DNA of 64,000 nucleotides, from positions 46,569 through 110,568 of the forward strand of contig DAOUPV010000001.1 of assembly GCA_030625965.1 (NCBI GenBank). The letters run 5' to 3'. The notes beneath the pieces are model-generated. The model worked only from the letters and a program-made list of their open reading frames with translations, was not told the origin of the DNA and ran no database searches. This DNA comes from Clostridia bacterium (lineage in GTDB: Bacteria; Bacillota; TC1; UBA5767). Positions within the stretch are counted from its first letter, which is position 1. Each line of letters opens with the position of its first letter. Below, piece by piece: positions 55,261 through 64,000 of the stretch. Made by a program: the position numbers and the translations under genes.

Positions 55261-56722
55261 ACGTGAAAAACTGATTTTTGAAAAAAGCATGCCCGGACAT
55301 AAGGCGTATTTTCTACCCAAAGGCAGCACGCCCAAGGTTGACATCGAAGAGATGATCCCGGCTGGCATGATCCGTAAAGTAGAAGCTAGACTTCCCCAGG
55401 TAAGTGAGATCGACGTAGCCAGACATTTCACCAGACTGTCCAACCTGAACTTTGGTGTGGATACTGGTTTCTACCCCTTGGGTTCCTGTACTATGAAATA
55501 CAATCCCAAGATTAATGAAGCGATGGCCAGAATGCCGGGCTTCATCTGGTTGCACCCCTACCAGGATCCCTCCACCGTACAAGGTGCCATGCAGTTGATG
55601 TACGAACTGGATGTATCCCTGGCGGAAATCCTGGGCATGGACAAAATGACCCTTCAGCCTGCAGCTGGCGCGCACGGTGAGCTGACTGGAATCAAGGTGA
55701 TCAAGGCTTACCATGACAAGCGTGGCGACTTCAAGCGGACCAAGGTAATTGTCCCTGACTCAGCCCATGGTACCAATCCTGCAACGGCCAGAATGGCCGG
55801 TCTGGGCGTTGTTGAAATCAAGTCCAACGCCAACGGCGAAGTAGATGTTGAGGCCTTAAGAGCTGCAGTCGGCGACGACACGGCCGCTCTGATGCTCACT
55901 AATCCCAATACTTTGGGCTTGTTCGAGAGTCAGATCAAGGAAATCGCGGAAGTAGTACACGAAGCCGGTGGTCTGCTCTATTATGATGGTGCTAACGCCA
56001 ATGCTATCATAGGCGTATCCCGTCCTGGAGACATGGGATTTGACGTGGTGCACGTGAATGTGCACAAAACCTTCAGCACCCCGCACGGTGGTGGTGGACC
56101 CGGTGCCGGTCCGGTAGGTGTTAAAGGATTTCTGGCGCCGTTCCTACCCAAACCTACAGTCGAATATAACGATGTGGAAGATGAGTATTACTTCGACTAT
56201 GACCGGCCCGATACCATCGGACGCATGAAGGCCTTCTACGGCAACTTTGGCGTATTGGTAAAAACCTACTGCTATATCCGAGCTCTGGGAGCGGAAGGTA
56301 TCAAAGAGGCTGCCGAAATGGCAGTGCTCAATGCCAACTATCTGAAGGCGCTGATTTCAGAGGACTATGAAATTGCCCAGGACCGTCTGTGCAAGCACGA
56401 GTTCGTGGCTACACCCAAGCGCCAGAGCGAGTATGGCATCCACACCACGGATATCGCCAAGCGTATGCTGGACTACGGCTACCACCCACCGACGATCTAC
56501 TTCCCATTGATTGTGGATGAAGCCATGATGTTCGAGCCGACCGAGACTGAGTCCAAAGATACATTGGACGAATTTGCGGCCGTGATGGCGGAAATCGCCA
56601 AAGAGTGCCGTGAGAATCCTGAAATCGTCAAGAGTGCGCCCAACTGCACCGTGGTCGGAAGACCGGACGAAGTGAAAGCTGCCAAGCAGCAGATCTTGCG
56701 TTGGGAAGACTTCAAACTGTAA
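55241..56722 (+). CDS. gcvPB: Glycine dehydrogenase (decarboxylating) subunit 2
   Basis: [38 protein letters not shown] motifs. Confidence 0.97.
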   Translation: MNSCLSKREKLIFEKSMPGHKAYFLPKGSTPKVDIEEMIPAGMIRKVEARLPQVSEIDVARHFTRLSNLNFGVDTGFYPLGSCTMKYNPKINEAMARMPGFIWLHPYQDPSTVQGAMQLMYELDVSLAEILGMDKMTLQPAAGAHGELTGIKVIKAYHDKRGDFKRTKVIVPDSAHGTNPATARMAGLGVVEIKSNANGEVDVEALRAAVGDDTAALMLTNPNTLGLFESQIKEIAEVVHEAGGLLYYDGANANAIIGVSRPGDMGFDVVHVNVHKTFSTPHGGGGPGAGPVGVKGFLAPFLPKPTVEYNDVEDEYYFDYDRPDTIGRMKAFYGNFGVLVKTYCYIRALGAEGIKEAAEMAVLNANYLKALISEDYEIAQDRLCKHEFVATPKRQSEYGIHTTDIAKRMLDYGYHPPTIYFPLIVDEAMMFEPTETESKDTLDEFAAVMAEIAKECRENPEIVKSAPNCTVVGRPDEVKAAKQQILRWEDFKL

Positions 56723-56739
56723 GAGCAAAAAGTTGTGTA

Positions 56740-56773
56740 AGTGAAGTAGAGGTATCTCTACTTCACTTTTTTT
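56740..56773 (+). terminator. Rho-independent terminator after gcvPB
   Basis: AGTGAAGTAGAG-GTAT-CTCTACTTCACTTTTTTT. Confidence 0.9.
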
Positions 56774-56809
56774 GTGATAGAATAGGGCCAAACACAGTGA
56801 AAGGAAGCT

Positions 56810-57502
56810 ATGATGAAAACGATTCTGGTGGTAGATGATGAACCGAATATCGTCGAACTCATAACCTATAATCTTGAGAAGGAAGGATACCAGGTGTCAA
56901 AGGCTATGGATGGAAACGCGGCCTGGGAGATGCTGGAGGGGAACCGCTACGATATGGTCCTTCTAGATATCATGATGCCTGGCATCGACGGGTTGTCCCT
57001 TTGTCGTAAGATCCGTGAGAAAAGCAACGTGCCCATCATGATGATCAGCGCCAAAATCGAGGAATTCGACAAGGTACTGGCGCTGGAACTGGGAGCAGAC
57101 GATTACATGACCAAGCCGTTCTCTGTGAGGGAATTGGTTGCCCGGGTCAAGGCGGTGCTGCGCCGCAGCCAGGAGACTGACGATGTCGGGGAGACGGCCA
57201 CCTTGCGTTTCAAGGAACTGGCACTGCTGCCTTCGGAGCATAAGTTTCTAAAGAATGACCGGGAAATCGCCCTGACGTTAACCGAGTATCAGATTATTGA
57301 ATTGCTAATCAGGAATCCAGGCAAGGTGATGAGTCGGGACATCCTGACCGAATACATCTGGGGCACCGATTTTTTCGGCGCTACCCGGACCATAGATGTG
57401 CACATCCGTCATCTACGGGAAAAAATCGAAGATAATCCCAGTAATCCCGGATATATCATGACCATCCGTGGTGTTGGTTACAAATTGCAGGAGAAAAAAT
57501 GA
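56810..57502 (+). CDS. OmpR/PhoB-family response regulator
   Basis: ILVVDDEPN, MVLLDIMMPGIDGL receiver motifs; C-terminal wHTH. Confidence 0.94.
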   Translation: MMKTILVVDDEPNIVELITYNLEKEGYQVSKAMDGNAAWEMLEGNRYDMVLLDIMMPGIDGLSLCRKIREKSNVPIMMISAKIEEFDKVLALELGADDYMTKPFSVRELVARVKAVLRRSQETDDVGETATLRFKELALLPSEHKFLKNDREIALTLTEYQIIELLIRNPGKVMSRDILTEYIWGTDFFGATRTIDVHIRHLREKIEDNPSNPGYIMTIRGVGYKLQEKK

Positions 57503-59301
57503 AGAAGATAAGCCACAAGCTGCTAGCCAGCTACATGGGGATCATCATGGTCACATTTTTGGTGTTCGCCGTACTGTTTACCAGCTACTATAGGTCATAT
57601 AATGTCGAAATCATCCACAAGGAGCTAGAGGACCAGAGTTTGTCCATGATGCAAACCTTGGAGGTGTTGCTCGCTGAGGAAGATGTCTCGCTGGAGGATG
57701 AGCGGATAGAATCCTATATGGATGTTGTCAGCGAAACAGTGGGTTACCGGGTTACCATCGTCGATTCTGATGGCCAGGTATTCTTGGAAACCGACCGCAA
57801 CAAGTCAACCATGGAAAATCACATCGACCGTCAGGAATTCCTTGAGGCAGCAGAAAGCGGATTGGGCATGGAGGTCCGACCGTCGGTGTCTATGGGACAA
57901 GAATACATCTATGTAGCTAGACCGGTGTACCGGGAAGGGGAATTGGTTGCATTTTTGCGATTGAGCGTCACCTTGGAAGGGGCGAAGACCATGCCGGATC
58001 AGCTGGTCGCTTCGTTGCGCTTGTCCATGCTGGTGGCCAGCCTGATAGCCCTGTTGACTGCGGCGTACCTGTCCAGGAGCATTTCAAGGCCCATACTGCA
58101 GATTGCTGAGGTCGCTAAGAAAGTTCAACAAGGAGATTTCGAGACTAAGGTCTATCCTCAGAGCAAGGATGAGATCGGCGTGTTGGCCCAGGGAATCAAC
58201 CAGATGACGTCCAGTTTGCATGGGACTATGAACCGTTTGCACGATGCACGGATTGAACTGGAGAACATTCTGAATAACCTGAGTAACGGTGTACTGATGT
58301 TGGATAGTACCGGAGTGATCCGGACCATCAATCAGCCAGCCAGTCTGATCTTTCATTTGAATCCTGATGAAGCTGTGGGTCTGAACCATCTGCAAGCATT
58401 GAAGAACCATACCATCGACAGTGGGTTCCGGGAATTGCAGCAGACCCACGAAGTACAGCATCTAAGTTTAGAATGGCTGGGTGAGGGTCGTAGGTACTAC
58501 GAGCTGGTGATGATACCTATCCTGAACCAGGATGAGCTGGAATCTGTGGTCGTCTCCATATATGACATCACGGAAATCAAGCTGGCTGAAATCATCCGGA
58601 CAGATTTCGTATCCAACGCCTCCCATGAGCTGAAGACGCCGCTGACAGCCATCAAGGGCTTCACAGAAACCTTGCTCGACGGCGCCATGGAGGATAAAGA
58701 GACGCTGAAGCGTTTCCTGACCATCATAGACAAGGAAACCACGAGACTGGTGCGACTAGCGGAGGATCTGCTGAGTCTGGCCCGTCTGGAGAAGAAAACG
58801 CTCAGAATCGAACGCCTGCCTTTCGATCTGGCGGAAACAGTGGAGAAATTGGCAGAGCAGTTCCAGCCAATGCTCCGGGGTAGAAACCTGAAGCTTACTG
58901 TGGAAATTCAGGAAGATATGCCACGGATGGAAGCCGATGAGGTATGGATCAACCAAGTCATGATCAATCTGCTGGAAAATGCCATCAAGTATAGTGATGA
59001 TGGCACCAGCATCAATATAGACGGAACATTCAACCGAGAAGACGATATCGTCTGCATCCAGGTTAGCGACCAGGGAGTAGGCATCCCGGATGAGGACAAA
59101 GATCGGGTGTTCGAACGCTTTTACCGGGTCAACAAGAACCGCTCCCGGGAATCCGGCGGGACGGGCTTGGGTTTGTCCATCGTAAAGCATGTGGTGGAAG
59201 CTCACGGCGGTACACTCGGTATCAGCGATCAAGAACCCAGAGGAACCAGAGTCTGGTTCTGCATACCCACAAAGGAGGAACAACATGAGAATCGAATTTG
59301 A
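57499..59301 (+). CDS. Sensor histidine kinase (HAMP-PAS-HisKA-HATPase, WalK/PhoR-like)
   Basis: HAMP, PAS-like, FVSNASHELKTPLTAIKGFTETLL, GGTGLGLSIVKHVVEAHGG. Confidence 0.93.
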   Translation: MKKISHKLLASYMGIIMVTFLVFAVLFTSYYRSYNVEIIHKELEDQSLSMMQTLEVLLAEEDVSLEDERIESYMDVVSETVGYRVTIVDSDGQVFLETDRNKSTMENHIDRQEFLEAAESGLGMEVRPSVSMGQEYIYVARPVYREGELVAFLRLSVTLEGAKTMPDQLVASLRLSMLVASLIALLTAAYLSRSISRPILQIAEVAKKVQQGDFETKVYPQSKDEIGVLAQGINQMTSSLHGTMNRLHDARIELENILNNLSNGVLMLDSTGVIRTINQPASLIFHLNPDEAVGLNHLQALKNHTIDSGFRELQQTHEVQHLSLEWLGEGRRYYELVMIPILNQDELESVVVSIYDITEIKLAEIIRTDFVSNASHELKTPLTAIKGFTETLLDGAMEDKETLKRFLTIIDKETTRLVRLAEDLLSLARLEKKTLRIERLPFDLAETVEKLAEQFQPMLRGRNLKLTVEIQEDMPRMEADEVWINQVMINLLENAIKYSDDGTSINIDGTFNREDDIVCIQVSDQGVGIPDEDKDRVFERFYRVNKNRSRESGGTGLGLSIVKHVVEAHGGTLGISDQEPRGTRVWFCIPTKEEQHENRI

Positions 59302-60835
59302 TGAACAAAAAGTACTAGTCTGCGATGGTGCGATGGGCACCATGATCTTCAAGTCCGGGGTGAAAATTATGGGCTGCCCGGAATTGTTGAATGAAACACA
59401 TCCACAAGTGATCAGCGATATCCATACGGCCTACGTGAAGAGTGGAGCTAACCTGGTGGAGACCAATACTTTTGGAGGATCCACATTGAAGCTTCGTGAA
59501 TACGGCTTGGCGGATAGAGCCTATGACCTGTGCAAGATCGGGGCAGAGATCGCTAGAGATGCCGTAGGAAATCAGGCGCTGGTTGCCGGATCCGTGGGGT
59601 CGACCGGTACGTTGATCGAGCCTATGGGCAAGATCACTTTTGAGGAGGTCTATGAGTCCTTCAAGATCCAGATGCAAGGTTTGGCTGACGGCGGCGTAGA
59701 TCTTTATCTGCTTGAGACCATGATGGAAATCACTGAACTCAAGGCGGCCTATCTGGCTGCTAGAGACGTGGCACCCCATATCCCGGTAATCTGTCAGATG
59801 ACCTATACGGAGAGCGGCACCACCGTGATGGGCACTACGCCGGAAATCGCAGCCACCGTGATGGAAGGTATGGGCGCTGACTTTATCGGCGTCAACTGTT
59901 CCACCGGCCCAGAAGGGCTGTTGGATGTGGTGCGCCGCATGGGAGTAGTCACCAACGTACCCCTGACGGTACAGCCCAATGCGGGTCTGCCGGAAATGGA
60001 AGACGGGCATGTGGTCTACCGGGAAACTCCGGAAACCATGGCTTTCTTCGTTAAGGAGTTTGTGGCAGCCGGGGCCAAGATTGTGGGAGGATGCTGCGGA
60101 TCCACGCCGGTGCATATCAAAGCCATCGCCGATGCGGCGGCCGAATGTAATTATACGGTGCCAAAGGATGAAAAACCTGTATCCCTCTGTTCCAGAAGAG
60201 TGAGGACAGTGTTAGGGGAAACTCAGCTTAAGGCGGCGGTGCTGATGGCTAATGAGGAGAGCGAAGCTGTTTGCCTCACAGGAGATGGCCGTGGGCTGAC
60301 CGGCATCCTGAGGAAACAGGTAAAGAAAGGGGCCAACTGTCTATATCTGGGCTTGACCGAGGAACTTTTGAGTGATGAGCTGGTTAAGCAGCTGATGTTG
60401 GGTCTGAACGGTCCTCTCAGTCTGCCGCTGGTGATTTCAGCTGCAGCAGGCAAGCACCTGGAAGGGATCCTGCGTCTTGCAAGCGGCAATGCCTTGATAG
60501 CAGATGTTGCGTTGGATCAGTTCGATGCGGTTCTGCCTTTGGCAAAACGTTATGGAGCGGGACTGGTGCTACGCCCCAGGAACGAAGAGGAACTGATATC
60601 TTGCGAAGCCTTGAAGGAGAAAGCTGTGGAGCAGAACATCGCGAGGGGATTGTTCCTGATCGATGCAAGTCTGCTAGTGGCTGAAACCAAGGATTCTTCT
60701 TGGTTGGCACGTGCGTTAGCCATCAGCCAGCATGCGATGATAAGACTGGATAGTCTCGGAGAGGACTTGTCCTCTGCAGGACAGGCAGCACTGGTCTTGG
60801 CGGATTTCCGGGATGAGCGCTACCAGGGACTGTAA
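59285..60835 (+). CDS. Homocysteine S-methyltransferase domain protein with additional C-terminal pterin-binding-like region
   Basis: CDGAMGTMIFKSG, ETNTFGGSTLKL, and zinc-ligand GGCCGSTPVHI motifs; overlaps the histidine kinase gene by 17 bp. Confidence 0.87.
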   Translation: MRIEFDEQKVLVCDGAMGTMIFKSGVKIMGCPELLNETHPQVISDIHTAYVKSGANLVETNTFGGSTLKLREYGLADRAYDLCKIGAEIARDAVGNQALVAGSVGSTGTLIEPMGKITFEEVYESFKIQMQGLADGGVDLYLLETMMEITELKAAYLAARDVAPHIPVICQMTYTESGTTVMGTTPEIAATVMEGMGADFIGVNCSTGPEGLLDVVRRMGVVTNVPLTVQPNAGLPEMEDGHVVYRETPETMAFFVKEFVAAGAKIVGGCCGSTPVHIKAIADAAAECNYTVPKDEKPVSLCSRRVRTVLGETQLKAAVLMANEESEAVCLTGDGRGLTGILRKQVKKGANCLYLGLTEELLSDELVKQLMLGLNGPLSLPLVISAAAGKHLEGILRLASGNALIADVALDQFDAVLPLAKRYGAGLVLRPRNEEELISCEALKEKAVEQNIARGLFLIDASLLVAETKDSSWLARALAISQHAMIRLDSLGEDLSSAGQAALVLADFRDERYQGL

Positions 60836-60837
60836 TC

Positions 60838-61707
60838 ATGACACTACTCAAAGAGCTGGCTTGCGCTAAGATCAATCTGAGCATTGATGTACTGGGTATA
60901 CGACCGGATGGATACCACGAGGTGGAGATGGTGATGCAGTCCGTCGACCTCTGTGATGAACTGCATCTTTCTGCTCGGGAGGATGGAGAAATTCGTCTGA
61001 TCTGCGAACCGTCTGTAACCGGGAATCCAGAGGACAACCTGGTCATGCGGGCGGCTAGACTGCTTCAGAACAGATACGCTGTGAACGTAGGTGCCGATCT
61101 CAGGCTTTCGAAGAAGATACCGGTTCAGGCCGGTTTGGGTGGCGGGAGCTCGGATGCCGCCGCTGCGTTGCGGGGCCTTAACCTTCTCTGGGATCTCGGG
61201 CTGACACTTGATGTGCTTGAGGAACTGGCTGCTGAGCTGGGATCCGACGTACCCTATTGCATCAGGGGTGGTACGGCATTCGCATCCGGAAGAGGTGAGA
61301 AGGTGAGACCGCTGCCTTCCTTCGGATGCTGGGAACTGCTACTGATCAAGCCGGCGTTCGGTCTTTCTACACCGGAAGTGTATGGGGAATTCGACAGGAG
61401 GGAACAAAGGGCACACTTTGCTTCCCGGACCATGGAGGACCATCTTACGCTTAATGGTGTTGGGGGAACTGCTTTTTCGATACTGCCCACGTTGTTACAC
61501 AATGACCTGCAAGCAGTAAGTTGTGCGCTGCGGCCCGAGGTGGGACAATTGATATTGGATTTGGAGAACAGAGGGGCGGTAGCTCTGATGAGTGGTAGCG
61601 GACCGACGGTGATGGGATTCTTTTCTTCTTCTGAAGAGAGGGAAAGCGCATGTGCGGACTATCTTGGTGCGGGATATCAATGTCATTTGGTGCAAACAAT
61701 ACTATAG
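60838..61707 (+). CDS. ispE: 4-diphosphocytidyl-2-C-methyl-D-erythritol kinase
   Basis: AKINLSIDVLGIRPDGYHEVEMVMQSVDL and PVQAGLGGGSSDAAAALRGLN GHMP motif. Confidence 0.95.
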   Translation: MTLLKELACAKINLSIDVLGIRPDGYHEVEMVMQSVDLCDELHLSAREDGEIRLICEPSVTGNPEDNLVMRAARLLQNRYAVNVGADLRLSKKIPVQAGLGGGSSDAAAALRGLNLLWDLGLTLDVLEELAAELGSDVPYCIRGGTAFASGRGEKVRPLPSFGCWELLLIKPAFGLSTPEVYGEFDRREQRAHFASRTMEDHLTLNGVGGTAFSILPTLLHNDLQAVSCALRPEVGQLILDLENRGAVALMSGSGPTVMGFFSSSEERESACADYLGAGYQCHLVQTIL

Positions 61708-61724
61708 GAAATTTCACATTCTTG

Positions 61725-61751
61725 CAGGAATTGGCATGCTTCTGTCGAAAG
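61725..61751 (+). promoter_or_regulatory. SigH-like promoter upstream of spoVG
   Basis: AGGAATT-N14-GAAA matches the SigH pattern RnAGGAWWW-N11/12-RNNGAAT. Confidence 0.6.
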
Positions 61752-61799
61752 AGAGAAAGGAGCAACCATCATAACAACGTTGAGAAAGGGTGAAACAGT

Positions 61800-62165
61800 A
61801 TGGTAAACGTAACAGACGTACGAGTTCGCAGAATCAACCAGGAAGGAAGAATGAAGGCAATCGTTTCAGTAACTGTAGACGATGCTTTTGTGATTCATGA
61901 TGTAAAAGTAGTGGAAGGGCAGAATGGACTTTTTGTAGCTATGCCCAGCCGCAAGATGCCCGATGGTGACTATCGAGACATAGCACACCCCATCAACTCG
62001 GAAGCTCGATCAATCATGCAGCAGCATGTGCTGGAAGCTTATGACCGTGCATTGGCGGAATTGGAAGCCGAGCAGGAGGAAGACCTGATTGGCGACGATG
62101 AGGAGTATGCAGAGGAACCAGTAACAGAGGAACCAGTATCAGAGGAAGAAGTACCTGTGGAATAA
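61800..62165 (+). CDS. spoVG: Septation regulator SpoVG with acidic C-terminal tail
   Basis: [49 protein letters not shown]. Confidence 0.95.
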   Translation: MVNVTDVRVRRINQEGRMKAIVSVTVDDAFVIHDVKVVEGQNGLFVAMPSRKMPDGDYRDIAHPINSEARSIMQQHVLEAYDRALAELEAEQEEDLIGDDEEYAEEPVTEEPVSEEEVPVE

Positions 62166-62175
62166 TTGAAATTCA

Positions 62176-62200
62176 GAGTCCCGAAAGGGACTCTTTTTTT
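62176..62200 (+). terminator. Rho-independent terminator after spoVG
   Basis: GAGTCCC-GAAA-GGGACTCTTTTTTT. Confidence 0.9.
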
Positions 62201-62246
62201 ATGAACCGGTGTTTGATTGACAGAAGTTGTCGGTGAAAGGAGGGGC

Positions 62247-63497
62247 ATGATGGGTAAGGAGGGCATATGGAACAGAAACCTGGTTCTTTTTCTGACCGGT
62301 CGGATGGTATCCGATCTGGGCAGCAGTGTTCAGATGATGATCATGCCTTTGGTCCTTATCGACATGGGCGGCTCGGCTACGGTAATCGGGTTGTTTTCCT
62401 TCTTCTACCTAGTCCCTATGCTTTTTATTTATCCTTTTGCCGGTGTCATAGGGGACCGTTTGAATCGCAAGCGAATCATGGTCACCTCGGACCTCATTAG
62501 CGCAGCGATCGCTCTGTCTCTGGCGGGGCTTGCCTATGGGAATCGTATGAGCATTCCGGCATTGCTCGGTTTGCAGGTAGTCTTAGGCATGATGTACGGA
62601 TTCTTCGATCCGGCGACCAAGGATATGATTCCCGAGCTGGTGGATAGGGAGAACCTGGGACAGGCCAACTCACTGGTGGCGACATTGAGGATTCTGGCGG
62701 GCTTGCTGGCGCCTCTCATAGCGGTTGCGATTTATATCCGTTATGGTGTGGGGATTCTGTTTCTGGCCAACGGCATCTCCTTTCTTCTCTCCGCGATTAG
62801 CGAGGGCTTCATCGTCTATCATTTCAAGGCGCGGGAGACGGCTTTTGACCGGAGTTCTGTTTTTCAGGACCTGAAGAGCGGTGCGACCTACATTGCCGGT
62901 AACCGTCATATCCGGACCATGAGCCTCTATTTCCTGGTTGTTTTCATGATGATTCAACCCATATTTGCTGTGGTTCTGCCTTTGTTCTTCCGCACCAGAT
63001 TGGCTTATCCCGATGGATACTACGGCTTGATGCAGACGGTGCTCCTGTCGGGAGCCTTGATCGGAAGCCTGGGTGTGGGACTGGCCGCTAAAAAGTTTAG
63101 GTTGCAGGGCATACTGGTAGCAGGCAGCGCTGCCATGAGTATAAGCATGCTGGGGATGGGTGTCATCGCCCTACCGGTTGTGTTGGCCGTTCTGGGCAGT
63201 AGCGGGCTTGGATACTACTTGTTACTCTGCGCTATCTTGTTTGCGCTCTATACTTCTATCATGCTAATCACCATTCCGGTGCAGACCATCATTCAGCATC
63301 AGACCAGAGAGGAGTACATGTCGCGTGTATTTTCGCTGGTGGGGCTCATCAGTAAAGGGGGCATGCCGCTGGGGGCCCTTGCCTACGGGATGATGCTGGA
63401 CCGCTATGAAATCCATCTGGTCATGTTGGTAGGAGGGGTGCTAGTAATCTTGACGTCCAGTATCTTTATTGGGGCCATACGCGAACGTTCAACGTAA
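62247..63497 (+). CDS. MFS transporter
   Basis: About 12 TM; RMVSDLGSSVQMMIMPLVLIDMGGSATVIGLFSF. Confidence 0.9.
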   Translation: MMGKEGIWNRNLVLFLTGRMVSDLGSSVQMMIMPLVLIDMGGSATVIGLFSFFYLVPMLFIYPFAGVIGDRLNRKRIMVTSDLISAAIALSLAGLAYGNRMSIPALLGLQVVLGMMYGFFDPATKDMIPELVDRENLGQANSLVATLRILAGLLAPLIAVAIYIRYGVGILFLANGISFLLSAISEGFIVYHFKARETAFDRSSVFQDLKSGATYIAGNRHIRTMSLYFLVVFMMIQPIFAVVLPLFFRTRLAYPDGYYGLMQTVLLSGALIGSLGVGLAAKKFRLQGILVAGSAAMSISMLGMGVIALPVVLAVLGSSGLGYYLLLCAILFALYTSIMLITIPVQTIIQHQTREEYMSRVFSLVGLISKGGMPLGALAYGMMLDRYEIHLVMLVGGVLVILTSSIFIGAIRERST

Positions 63498-63529
63498 GGG
63501 TATGCGGGGCAAGAGATATGGGAAAGACT

Positions 63530-63554
63530 AAACACCGGTTGCCGGTGTTTTTTT
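63530..63554 (+). terminator. Rho-independent terminator after the MFS gene
   Basis: AAACACCGG-TT-GCCGGTGTTTTTTTG. Confidence 0.8.
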
Positions 63555-63628
63555 GTTCATCGTCTGTAGAATGTTCAAGAATATGGTAGAATATGTCAGG
63601 GAGAATTTCGAGTCAGAAGGAGATATAG

Positions 63629-64000
63629 ATGAAGACGAAAGCAGTGATATTGGCGGCAGGCAAAGGCACGCGCATGAAATCGGATGTGCCCAAGGTGCTG
63701 CATAAGATTCTGGATCGTGAAATAATCCGCTACGTACTGGCAGCAGTGGCGACCCAGGTGGACGAAAAGCCGGTTGTGGTCATCGGTCACGGCGGAGATC
63801 AGGTCAAAGAAGCATTGGAAGAAAAGGCTGATACGGTCTGGCAGAAGGAACAGCTGGGAACGGGACACGGCGTGATGATGGCCAAGGAAGCCATCAAAGG
63901 CAGCGACCGGGTCATTGTGATGTGCGGAGATACACCCCTGATACGCGAAGAGACCATAGCGGCCTTAGTGGCCGATCATGAAAAGGAAGAAAACCAGGCG
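63629..64000 (+). CDS. glmU: Bifunctional UDP-GlcNAc pyrophosphorylase / GlcN-1-P acetyltransferase, truncated at the window end
   Basis: Not in the ORF track because it is open at the edge; atgaagacgaaagcagtgatattggcggcaggcaaaggcacgcgcatgaaatcggat = MKTKAVILAAGKGTRMKSD; AAGKGTRMKS nucleotidyltransferase motif. Confidence 0.93.
   Translation, partial: MKTKAVILAAGKGTRMKSDVPKVLHKILDREIIRYVLAAVATQVDEKPVVVIGHGGDQVKEALEEKADTVWQKEQLGTGHGVMMAKEAIKGSDRVIVMCGDTPLIREETIAALVADHEKEENQA

Overview
A 64 kb bacterial chromosomal window, most like a Firmicutes/Clostridia genome (veg, spoVG with a SigH-like promoter, two-subunit gcvPA/gcvPB, PPi-PFK, FeoB-associated Cys-rich protein). It is densely coding, mostly on the + strand, with clear operons: end of a Tad/Flp pilus locus; putP; an HcnABC-like amino-acid dehydrogenase cluster with a GntR regulator; htpG; two separate ABC exporter + adaptor (MacAB-like) sets; a DtxR-FeoB-FeoB-Cys iron cluster; a RidA/AGXT/SerA/DUF1015 serine cluster; two two-component systems; a BMP-type nucleoside ABC transporter; tex-rsmA-veg-lgt; an SdpI/SdpR-like pair; a glycine-riboswitch-controlled gcvT-gcvPA-gcvPB operon; and ispE-spoVG-MFS-glmU. 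The standout region is 15.67-17.43 kb. A near-consensus promoter drives a long leader holding one c-di-GMP-I (GEMM-I) aptamer followed by two tandem c-di-GMP-II (pseudoknot) aptamers. The leader ends at a Shine-Dalgarno that is complementary to the P1 3' strand of the last aptamer. Downstream is a secreted 9-aa-repeat protein gene (QNPDGGDGT-like units) that is broken by frameshifts and stops. Three c-di-GMP sensors of two structural classes on one leader is an unusual architecture. No tRNA, rRNA, CRISPR array or transposase was recognised. All calls are from reading the sequence; no database or folding software was run.
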